From positions 1-22,223 of the forward strand of contig JAOPYS010000282.1 in the NCBI GenBank assembly GCA_025964465.1: a stretch of 22,223 nt of DNA, in the 5' to 3' direction. Source of the DNA: Thermoleophilia bacterium (GTDB taxonomy: Bacteria > Actinomycetota > Thermoleophilia > Gaiellales > SKUG01). Below are positions 16,706 through 22,223 of the stretch, one piece after another. The first letter of the stretch is position 1. Every line of letters begins with the position of its first letter. The notes beneath the pieces were generated by a model, which had not been told where the DNA came from, did not search any database, and saw only the letters and a program-made list of their open reading frames with translations. The translations under genes and the position numbers were made by a program.

Positions 16706-16770
16706 GGGCGCCGGGCGCCCGGTCTTGGCGACGAGGGGGCGCCCCGCCGCAGCGGAGCGCCCCCTCGTCG
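16706..16770 (-). terminator. Double GC-rich hairpin after the VOC gene
   Basis: Arms at 16729-16742 (CGACGAGGGGGCGC) and 16757-16770 pair perfectly over 14 bases around a 14-base loop. Eight bases away a second repeat, GGGCGCC-G-GGCGCCC, spans 16706-16720. Both sit just past the VOC stop codon and before the RTX-like gene. There is no T tract on either side, so this is a stem-only terminator candidate that could also block reading from the other strand. Confidence 0.6.
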
Positions 16771-16801
16771 AACCGGTTCGAGCGATGTCAGTCGCGCGGT
16801 G

Positions 16802-17605
16802 TCAGTCGGCGGGCCACTCGTCCAGCTGGATGACGAGGAAGTAGCCGCCCTGCGGATCGAGGGCGGCGGTGCCGCGGCCGGGGCCCATGCGGACCGGGTC
16901 CATCAGCACGGTGCCGCCCGCCGCCTTGATGGCGGTGACGGTGGCGTCCACGTCGGCGACGCCGTAGTAGGTCCCCCAGTGGTTCGGCATGCTCGACATG
17001 GAATCGAGCTTCGGCATCATGCCCGCGTGCGAGCGACCCTCGAGCTCGGCGATCCAGTACTCCATCTCCATGTCCTGGCGGACCCAGTTCCAGCCGAGCA
17101 GCTCGGCGTAGAAGGTGCGCGCAGCCTCGGTGTCGTCGGTGGCCAGCTCGACCCACGAGTACGTGTTGGGCTGGTTGACCGCATCGGCGCCGGTCTGGGT
17201 GCCGGGCTGCCAGAGCCCGAACGCCGCACCGGTCGGATCGAACGCCACGGCCATGTGGCCTGCGCCCATCACGTCCATCGGCTCCATCATGATCTTCGCG
17301 CCGAGTGCGCGGGCGGTCTCCACCGTGGCCGCGATGTCGTCGACGTAGACGAAGTTGGTCCAGTTGGTCGGCATGCCGGCGTCCGCCGGGAGGTGGTCGA
17401 GGCCGGCCAGCTCGAGGTCGCCGGCCTTGGCGGTGCGGTGCACGTTGCCCGAGTCGCCGAGCGGCATGACGTCCCAGCTCCAGCCGAACACGTCCGTGTA
17501 GAACGCGGCGGCGGCAGTGTCGTCGGTGGATGCCAGGTTGGCCCACCAGAATCCGTTGGTCGTCTTCAGCGCGTTCTTGCGCGGGGCAGCAGCGGTCATC
17601 GCCAT
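16802..17605 (-). CDS. Two-module VOC (glyoxalase-fold) protein
   Basis: A 267-residue soluble protein made of two vicinal-oxygen-chelate modules, about 16-133 and 146-262. Both open alike (FWWANLASTDDTAAAAFYTDVFGW and YSWVELATDDTEAARTFYAELLGW) and both end with FDP/LDP-x-G-x-x-F. The family includes glyoxalase I, extradiol dioxygenases and antibiotic-binding proteins. The usual His/Glu metal ligands are not clear in all positions, so a binding or unknown enzymatic role is possible. Of two close ATG codons I chose the first, because GGGAGGA lies seven bases upstream. The leader holds a perfect eight-base inverted repeat. It is downstream of the sigma/membrane-partner pair on the same strand but probably has its own promoter. 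Confidence 0.88.
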   Translation of the reverse strand: MAMTAAAPRKNALKTTNGFWWANLASTDDTAAAAFYTDVFGWSWDVMPLGDSGNVHRTAKAGDLELAGLDHLPADAGMPTNWTNFVYVDDIAATVETARALGAKIMMEPMDVMGAGHMAVAFDPTGAAFGLWQPGTQTGADAVNQPNTYSWVELATDDTEAARTFYAELLGWNWVRQDMEMEYWIAELEGRSHAGMMPKLDSMSSMPNHWGTYYGVADVDATVTAIKAAGGTVLMDPVRMGPGRGTAALDPQGGYFLVIQLDEWPAD

Positions 17606-17627
17606 GGTGGAGTCCTCCCTCGGGGTG

Positions 17628-17648
17628 CACCGGAGACCTGCTCCGGTG
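17628..17648. repeat. Inverted repeat in the leader of the VOC gene
   Basis: CACCGGAG and CTCCGGTG are perfect eight-base arms around ACCTG, located 22 bases before the VOC start and 62 bases past the stop of the upstream gene. A second short repeat, GTTCG-AAC-CGAAC, adjoins it at 17648-17660. It may be an operator or the terminator of the sigma operon; no T tract is present. Confidence 0.5.
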
Positions 17649-17709
17649 TTCGAACCGAACCTACTCCACGCGACCGCGACGTGCGGCCATGTTCGCCGCT
17701 CCGGGTCCC

Positions 17710-18561
17710 CTAGGACTCGCCGTGTGTCAGGTCGACCGGCCGCGTGACCGTGCCCCCGCCCTCCAGCTGGACGACGAGCTCGACCGGCGGCGACCCCGCG
17801 ACGGAGGTGTCCCAGTAGTACGCGTTCGTCCCTATCAGCGCCTCGCTCGTGGCGCCGTCGGCCGTCCGGACCACGATGCCGGTGACCTCGTCGGCGGCGA
17901 CGCCGTACACGGTGTGGATGGACCCTGCGGTGAGGAGCGCGCTTCCGTGGATCGGGGCTTCGAGGTCGAAGAAGGAGTCGAAGCAGTTCGAGAAGAGCAG
18001 GGTCGGCTCGACACCCGCGGAGACCGCGAAGCACACGCGGTCGTCGACCGTGCGGCGGGCGTGGACCGTGACCTGCTTCGCGCCGAACCGGCCCGAGAGC
18101 AGCGTCCGGGTCGCGAAGTCGGGATCGAGCCTGCCGAACGCCGGACCGGTCCCGTGCGGGCGCTCGGCGAGCTGCTGGAGTGCGGCCTCGACGTCGGCTG
18201 GCACCGAATCGGCCGCGGGGCCTTCGATGCCGCTCGGATGGTCGGTGACCCGCAGCGATTCCATCCGCTGCGCGCTCGGGGTCTGCGACGTGAACAGTCG
18301 TCGGATCACCCCGGACTGCGCGGCCGCCACCGTCGCCCCGATCAGCACGACGAGTGCGATCGCGACGGCGAGGACCCGGGCACGGGTCCAGCCGCGCGGG
18401 CGCAACCAGGTGGGCTGCGCCGGTGTGGCCGCAGGGGGCGGGGTCGTCAGGCGGTGCTTGGCGTTCGCGCGGATGCGCGCCAATGCAGCGGCCTCGGAGG
18501 CCGGCTCCGGCAGGAAGGCGGCGTGCACCGCGTCGAAGATGGGATCGCGAGGGATGCTCAT
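17710..18561 (-). CDS. Single-pass membrane partner of the ECF sigma factor (putative anti-sigma factor)
   Basis: A 283-residue protein whose ATG overlaps the sigma stop by four bases, the usual arrangement for an anti-sigma factor. The cytoplasmic part (1-60) is short and helical (PIFDAVHAAFLPEPASEAAALARIRA), with no Cys/His zinc motif. One membrane span follows at about 62-81, then a 200-residue external domain with exactly two cysteines, C177 and C193. That external domain resembles the protein encoded at 19764-20432: VCFAVSAG against VCWTYSAG, YGVAADEVTGIVVRT against FGLADDSVVRVQVRT, and NAYYW against NAYLW. It probably senses something outside and holds or frees the sigma factor. The anti-sigma role is inferred from position and topology, not from a recognised domain. 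Confidence 0.8.
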   Translation of the reverse strand: MSIPRDPIFDAVHAAFLPEPASEAAALARIRANAKHRLTTPPPAATPAQPTWLRPRGWTRARVLAVAIALVVLIGATVAAAQSGVIRRLFTSQTPSAQRMESLRVTDHPSGIEGPAADSVPADVEAALQQLAERPHGTGPAFGRLDPDFATRTLLSGRFGAKQVTVHARRTVDDRVCFAVSAGVEPTLLFSNCFDSFFDLEAPIHGSALLTAGSIHTVYGVAADEVTGIVVRTADGATSEALIGTNAYYWDTSVAGSPPVELVVQLEGGGTVTRPVDLTHGES

Positions 18562-19151
18562 TCGCCCTCCTCCATCCCGATGCGGTCCTGCAGGCGGGCC
18601 CGCGCGCGGCTGATGCGCGACTTGACCGTGCCGATGGGGATGCGCAGGGAAGCGGCGATGTCCTCGTAGGACATCTCGCTCACGACGAGCATCAGGAGCG
18701 GGATCCGCTCGCGCTCCGGGATGTGCGCCACGGCGGCCAGCACGCGGTGGTGTGCCTGCGCGTCGACCCGGTCGTCCACCTCCGACATGTCATCCGTCGC
18801 GGCCGGGAGGTCCGTGCTGGCCCGCGCCGTCTCGCGGCACATCCGGATCCAGTTGTACTCCGCCTGGCGGTGGCGGGCGATGACCCGGTTGGCGACCCCC
18901 AGGAGCCACCCCATCGGATCGTCGCTGATGTCGGTGGTGAACTTGTCGCGCGCCTTCCAGGCCACAGCGAAGATCTCCGCGGTGACGTCCTCGGCGGCGG
19001 CCGGGCCGAGGCGCGAACGGGTGTAGCGGAAGATGCGCGGCGCGCACCGTTCGTAGACGTCGTCGAACCCGCCGATCTCGGCCATTCCGGGTGCCTCGTC
19101 GTCCGAGGCGGCAGTCGACGGCTCGTCGATCGTCGGGGTCCGCGTGTCCAT
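18558..19151 (-). CDS. ECF-type (sigma-70 family) RNA polymerase sigma factor
   Basis: A 197-residue sigma factor. Region 2 spans about 31-97 (FDDVYERCAPRIFRYTRSRL, then DVTAEIFAVAWKA and DPMGWLLGVANRVIARHRQ). Region 4 spans about 135-192, with the helix-turn-helix SYEDIAASLRIPIGTVKSRI. No regions 1 or 3 are present, as expected for ECF factors. I chose the ATG at 19151, with GGAG nine bases upstream; the frame further upstream is Arg-rich and unlikely to be translated. It directs RNA polymerase to a small regulon after a signal. Two 30-base direct repeats beginning with GGAACC lie just upstream and may be its own promoter or a binding site. Confidence 0.94.
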   Translation of the reverse strand: MDTRTPTIDEPSTAASDDEAPGMAEIGGFDDVYERCAPRIFRYTRSRLGPAAAEDVTAEIFAVAWKARDKFTTDISDDPMGWLLGVANRVIARHRQAEYNWIRMCRETARASTDLPAATDDMSEVDDRVDAQAHHRVLAAVAHIPERERIPLLMLVVSEMSYEDIAASLRIPIGTVKSRISRARARLQDRIGMEEGE

Positions 19152-19156
19152 TCGGG

Positions 19157-19253
19157 GGAACTCCGCTCCCGCGGCTCCCGGGTTCCAGCACCTGCACGGG
19201 CGCCTGCACCTGTTCTTCGCGCGCGCACTCCGCTCCGGACCGCCCCGGGTTCC
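19157..19253 (-). promoter_or_regulatory. Two direct repeats upstream of the sigma gene
   Basis: On the minus strand GGAACCCGGG, seven variable bases, then GGAGCGGAGT occurs twice, at 19224-19253 and at 19157-19186, with identical spacing and offset by 67 bases. GGAACC resembles the -35 element of many ECF promoters. The nearer copy overlaps the ribosome site, so it may bind a regulator instead. Confidence 0.5.
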
Positions 19254-19263
19254 CGAGATTGCC

Positions 19264-19279
19264 GGCCGAATTCTCGGCC
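19264..19279. repeat. Short inverted repeat in the divergent intergenic region
   Basis: GGCCGA-ATTC-TCGGCC is a perfect six-base inverted repeat with a four-base spacer, midway between the sigma gene and the divergent secreted-protein gene. It is an operator candidate only. Confidence 0.35.
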
Positions 19280-19353
19280 TTGTGGCACGGGAGCGTGACC
19301 TGCCAGTTTTCCGGGCCGCGCCCCGGATGCCCCCCCACCACGAGGAATGCAAG

Positions 19354-19707
19354 ATGAGGAAACTGTTCGCCGTGCTCGCCCTGGCCTCGCTCGCCGTGCT
19401 GCCCGCCACCGCCTACGCCGTCAACACCTACTTCAACGGGTTGATGGGACCCGGAGGGAGCGCCCAATCCGGCGTCTACACCACCCACACCTACTCGGAG
19501 ATCGACGGGACGTACGTCGCCGGCCGCCTCTACCGGACGGGGTACCTGATCGCGTGCTGCAGTGGCAGCTCGTTCTACAGCGGATCCGCCTACACCGCCG
19601 ACCTGAACTTCCGCTACGAGCCCGACGCCGCGTCGAGCAAGGCCTACTGCTCACGATCGGCGGATGGGTCCGGATCCAGCACGGTCACCTGCTCCACGAA
19701 CATCTGA
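19354..19707 (+). CDS. Small secreted protein, unrecognised
   Basis: A 117-residue protein with a clear signal peptide (MRKLFAVLALASLAVLPATAYA, cut before VNTYFNG). The mature part of about 95 residues is rich in Ser, Tyr, Gly and Thr, with a CC pair (IACCSGSS) and two further cysteines near the end (KAYCSRS, VTCST), so two disulfides are possible. It looks like a small beta-rich exported protein. GAGGA lies seven to eight bases before the ATG. The gene diverges from the sigma operon over a 202-base gap and precedes a second secreted-protein gene by 56 bases, so it may belong to the sigma regulon. Family not recognised. Confidence 0.8.
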   Translation: MRKLFAVLALASLAVLPATAYAVNTYFNGLMGPGGSAQSGVYTTHTYSEIDGTYVAGRLYRTGYLIACCSGSSFYSGSAYTADLNFRYEPDAASSKAYCSRSADGSGSSTVTCSTNI

Positions 19708-19763
19708 CGACGCGTCAGCCGAGACGCGACCTGCCCCCGCTCACGTACGCCCGGAGACCAGCC

Positions 19764-20432
19764 ATGCCAATGCGCCGCCCCCGCACCTTCCGCTCGCTCG
19801 CGACGATCGCGACCATCCTCGGCATCACGTCGCTCGCCGCGGTCGCCTACGCCACGCAGGACGATGGGTCGAGTCGCGGCCCCGACGTGGCGTCGCTGCG
19901 ATCGCTCGCTGCGGTGGACGGCGGGGACGCCGCCCCGATGACGGCGACCGAGGACGACCTGCTCAGGCGAGCGCTGCCGGCGTCGTCGTCGGACGACCCG
20001 AACGGGATCGGCGAGGACGACCTGACCGGCCCGGGACGCACCCTGCTGGCGACGTCCCGGGGCGAGCGCTTCAGCGCCACCCGCCTGCGCGGCGGGCAGG
20101 TCTGCTGGACGTACTCGGCGGGTGGGTCGCCGATCGCCGCGGCGTGCGCCGTGGAGCTCGGGGCGGGCGGCGTCGACGTCGCCGGCGTGTGGGACGACGA
20201 CGGGCAGACGCTGTTCGGGCTCGCGGACGATTCGGTCGTGCGCGTGCAGGTGCGCACCAACACGGGCGAGCTGCAGCCCGCGGCGCTCGGCCGCAACGCG
20301 TACCTGTGGGCGTCCGGCAGCCCGACGCGGGCCGTGTGGGCGGACGCGCTCGTGGTCTCCCACCGCGACGGCACCAGCGACACCGTCGCGCTGCCGGACG
20401 AAGGCATCGCGACGGAGCACGCCCCCGGCTGA
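19764..20432 (+). CDS. Exported protein related to the external domain of the sigma partner
   Basis: A 222-residue protein with a hydrophobic N-terminal segment (about 11-30, ending AAVAYA) that is either a cleaved signal or an anchor. An acidic linker follows (31-88), then a domain of about 120 residues with two cysteines, C114 and C128. This domain matches the external part of the membrane protein at 17710-18561: GRTLLA against TRTLLS, VCWTYSAG against VCFAVSAG, GLADDSVVRVQVRT against GVAADEVTGIVVRT, and ALGRNAYLW against LIGTNAYYW. GGAGA lies seven to eight bases before the ATG. It could be a soluble competitor, ligand or co-sensor for the sigma system, but that is inference. Otherwise unrecognised. 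Confidence 0.82.
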   Translation: MPMRRPRTFRSLATIATILGITSLAAVAYATQDDGSSRGPDVASLRSLAAVDGGDAAPMTATEDDLLRRALPASSSDDPNGIGEDDLTGPGRTLLATSRGERFSATRLRGGQVCWTYSAGGSPIAAACAVELGAGGVDVAGVWDDDGQTLFGLADDSVVRVQVRTNTGELQPAALGRNAYLWASGSPTRAVWADALVVSHRDGTSDTVALPDEGIATEHAPG

Positions 20433-20474
20433 CACCGGCCGTTTGTCGCCGGCGGGGCCGGGCACGACGCCCCC

Positions 20475-20639
20475 ATGGACCCGAACGAGCGACCCACGCA
20501 CAGCGGCCCCGACGAGGCCGTGGACCACGAGCGTCAGCCCGGCGTGCCACCGCCGGCCGCCGAGGACGGGGTCGTCGATCCGGACGACCTCGCCGGTGCG
20601 GACAGCTTCCCGGCGAGCGACCCGCCGGCGAGCTACTGA
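20475..20639 (+). CDS. Small acidic protein with SFPASDPP end (copy 1)
   Basis: A 54-residue, disordered-looking acidic protein with HERQPGVPPP in the middle and ADSFPASDPPASY at the end. The same two elements recur in the next gene, five bases downstream, so this is a tandem duplicate. Short proteins ending in SFPASDPP are widespread in Actinobacteria and some Proteobacteria, with no known function. No strong ribosome site is visible before the ATG. Confidence 0.7.
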   Translation: MDPNERPTHSGPDEAVDHERQPGVPPPAAEDGVVDPDDLAGADSFPASDPPASY

Positions 20640-20644
20640 CGGTC

Positions 20645-20845
20645 ATGGATCCCACGCCTCGCCCCGACCCCGACGACGAGCCCGGACGCCACCTGCACCT
20701 GCCGGTGAGTGCGCCTGGGGCGGCCGTCGACCACGACCGCCAGCCCGGTGTGCCGCCACCCTCGGCCGACGAGGACTACGACGATCCGCAGGACCAGGCG
20801 GGCGCGGAGAGCTTCCCCGCGAGCGACCCGCCCGGCGGTTGGTGA
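20645..20845 (+). CDS. Small acidic protein with SFPASDPP end (copy 2)
   Basis: A 66-residue paralogue of the preceding gene. Both start MDP and share VDH-x-RQPGVPPP and A-[DE]-SFPASDPP; this copy has an extra HLHLPVSAPGAA segment and ends GGW. It is acidic and without a signal peptide or membrane span. Stop and start of the pair are five bases apart, so they are probably cotranscribed and translationally coupled. It is convergent with the SpoIIM-like gene. Confidence 0.7.
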   Translation: MDPTPRPDPDDEPGRHLHLPVSAPGAAVDHDRQPGVPPPSADEDYDDPQDQAGAESFPASDPPGGW

Positions 20846-20854
20846 CGACGTGGG

Positions 20855-21535
20855 TCAGTGCGTCGCGGAGGCCACGATGATCGGCGCGACGTACTCCTCC
20901 ACCAGCGCTGCGAACACCAGGATCGGCACGGCGAGGGCGGTCGCGGCCATGCTCGCGGCGAGCAGCTCGGGCCACGCGGACCGGCGGGCGATGACCAGCC
21001 ACGCCCCGAGCGGGAGGAAGACGGCGACCAGCTCGGGGACGGCGTGCGGAGCGAGCAGCAGCAGCATGTGCCCGATGCCGACCCCGTAGGCGGCAGCGAC
21101 ACCCGGCACGGCCGAGCCCAGCGTCCACGCCTGGAGCGTGAACGAACTGGCCGTCACGCAGGCGACGAAGGCGAAGGTGACGGGCCGGGCGAGCAGGTGC
21201 ACGCGCCGGGTGAAGCCCGTGTAGTCCTCCGCTGCGATCCCGGCCGAGGTCGAACCCATGTACCCGGCGACGCAGATGAGGGCGTGCATCGCGAGCACGA
21301 GCAGGTTGCGCTCGAACACGCCGGCGGCGCGCCACAGGTCGGTGCCCGTGGAGAACACGGCCCGCTGTTCGACGTGGTGCGGCGCGAACCACGTGCCGAC
21401 CGCCCACGTGGCGGCCAACAGGGTCAGGCCGATGGCGAGGCTGGTACCGAACCAGGCTCGCAGCACGCCGGGAACGTCACGGTTCCAGCGCGCGAGCGCG
21501 GCCCGCGTGTCGTCCCATCCCGCCACCACTGCCAT
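20855..21535 (-). CDS. SpoIIM-like (DUF95) integral membrane protein
   Basis: A protein of 226 residues with about five membrane spans. It resembles the SpoIIM/DUF95 family by its central PHAVPELVAVFLP segment followed by a hydrophobic stretch, and by an early WFGTSLAIGLTLLAATWAVG span. In Bacillus SpoIIM is part of the engulfment machinery; in non-sporulating Actinobacteria the role of relatives is unknown. The start is uncertain: ATG at 21535 (AGG eight bases upstream) gives a 59-base overlap with the gene before it, and ATG codons at 21550 and 21562 are also in frame. The large overlap suggests translational coupling. Confidence 0.7.
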   Translation of the reverse strand: MAVVAGWDDTRAALARWNRDVPGVLRAWFGTSLAIGLTLLAATWAVGTWFAPHHVEQRAVFSTGTDLWRAAGVFERNLLVLAMHALICVAGYMGSTSAGIAAEDYTGFTRRVHLLARPVTFAFVACVTASSFTLQAWTLGSAVPGVAAAYGVGIGHMLLLLAPHAVPELVAVFLPLGAWLVIARRSAWPELLAASMAATALAVPILVFAALVEEYVAPIIVASATH

Positions 21536-22037
21536 GCGCTCTGCCTGCATCGCGGGGTGCATCGGCACGAGGGCGCGGTGACCCGAGCCCGATGGCGACG
21601 AGACACAGGCCGACGAGGCCCAGGCCCGCGCCGGGCGCCGGCGACGATCCCACGACGAGCCCGAGGCTGCCGAGGGCCACGGCCGCGAGTGCAGCGGCGC
21701 GGGCCCGTGCCGGACTGCGGGCGCGCTCGCCCTCCATCAGCATCGCGCCGCCGACGAGTGCCGTCACGCGGGCGAGGCCGATCGAACCGGCATCGACCAG
21801 CACGGCGGTCGCGACGGACCCGGCCGCAGCCGCCCCGAGCGTGCCCAGCAGGACCGCGACCCGCGACTCCCCCGTCCGGCGGAGCGCTCGCCCGACCAAC
21901 CAGAACGGAAGCGCCCACCCGGCCGTGAGGCCCGCGGCGAGCAGGCACGCGCTCGGCTCGAGCACGAGCGCAGGCAGCAGGGAGACCACGCCGATGCGCA
22001 GCGCCCAGCGCCTCACCCGTTCCCCCCGCGAGCCCAT
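21477..22037 (-). CDS. Hypothetical multi-span membrane protein
   Basis: A 186-residue protein with about five to six Ala/Gly/Val/Leu-rich hydrophobic spans between residues 13 and 152, and a basic, Gly/Arg/His-rich tail from 153 that lies in the overlap with the SpoIIM-like gene. GGTGGAGG stands immediately before the ATG, with AAGG at a better distance. No family is recognised. It is divergent from ku over 94 bases. The tail may be an artefact of the shared DNA rather than a conserved part. Confidence 0.6.
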   Translation of the reverse strand: MGSRGERVRRWALRIGVVSLLPALVLEPSACLLAAGLTAGWALPFWLVGRALRRTGESRVAVLLGTLGAAAAGSVATAVLVDAGSIGLARVTALVGGAMLMEGERARSPARARAAALAAVALGSLGLVVGSSPAPGAGLGLVGLCLVAIGLGSPRPRADAPRDAGRAHGSGGGMGRHAGRARALEP

Positions 22038-22131
22038 GCCTCCACCTTCGCACGGGCCCGCACGACTGGCCAGCCGCCGAATGGGGCACGATCACCCCGC
22101 ACGACCGACGTTCTCAGACCTGGAGCTGCCC

Positions 22132-22223
22132 ATGGCACCCCGCGCGATCTGGAAGGGCGCGATCACCTTCGGCCTCGTCAATGTCCCCGTGGCCATGGTG
22201 ACCGCGACCCGCTCGCACGACAT
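22132..22223 (+). CDS. ku: Bacterial Ku protein, N-terminal fragment
   Basis: The first 30 residues of a Ku homologue, cut by the window end. The highly conserved opening R-[AS]-IWKGAI-[TS]-FGLVNVPV is present at residues 4-20. Ku homodimers ring broken DNA ends and recruit ligase LigD for non-homologous end joining. GGAG lies seven bases before the ATG, confirming the start. A ligD gene would be expected nearby, beyond the window. Confidence 0.93.
   Translation, partial: MAPRAIWKGAITFGLVNVPVAMVTATRSHD

Noticed and set aside
14809..16833. Long plus-strand open frame opposite the RTX-like gene
   Set aside because: Low-complexity Ala/Arg/Val product with no motif; the minus strand encodes a signal peptide and calcium-binding repeats.
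15572..17713. Long plus-strand open frame across the RTX-like and VOC genes
   Set aside because: Ser/Pro-rich then Arg/His-rich antisense product crossing two genes and a terminator; not a real gene.
19152..19409. N-terminal extension of the sigma factor up to 19409
   Set aside because: Arg-rich, unlike any sigma N-terminus, and it would overlap the divergent secreted-protein start; the ATG at 19151 has a ribosome site.

Overview
The window is very GC-rich DNA with tightly packed, mostly short operons. It carries bacterial Ku, an ECF sigma factor, a DHA2-type efflux pump, TANNNT promoter boxes six bases before start codons, and secreted glycine-rich RTX-like and Ig-like proteins. Together these suggest a high-GC actinobacterium. 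The RTX-like protein with a Pro-linked C-terminal beta-domain and the peptidase with a Trp-rich tail point, by family knowledge only, towards Thermoleophilia (Solirubrobacterales-like). No phage, insertion sequence or CRISPR array was seen, and no gene-free stretch exceeds about 300 bases.

Left part (1-7.5 kb): the 3' end of an unrecognised gene; a convergent unrecognised protein; a secreted subtilisin-like protease ending in a Trp-every-five tail, followed 33 bases later by a membrane GAF-PAS histidine kinase without a nearby response regulator; a ferritin and a small Ala-rich protein on the minus strand; then a short-chain dehydrogenase overlapping a DUF427 gene.

Middle (7.5-12.4 kb): a minus-strand efflux pump-TetR operon (ATGA overlap) diverges from a type II NADH dehydrogenase across a gap with a 26-base near-perfect palindrome, a good TetR operator candidate. 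Next are an endonuclease/exonuclease/phosphatase-fold protein with a Gln/Pro-rich N-terminus and a tRNA-Arg(TCG).

Right part (12.5-22.2 kb): two large secreted minus-strand proteins (an Ig-like repeat protein and an RTX-like protein), a two-module VOC protein, and an ECF sigma factor overlapping a one-pass membrane partner. On the other side of the sigma promoter region, running divergently, are two secreted protein genes. One is recognisably homologous to the external domain of the membrane partner, including both cysteines. This sigma/sensor/secreted-paralogue arrangement is the most interesting candidate system here. The window closes with two tandem small acidic paralogues sharing SFPASDPP, two overlapping integral-membrane genes (one SpoIIM-like), and the first 30 codons of ku.
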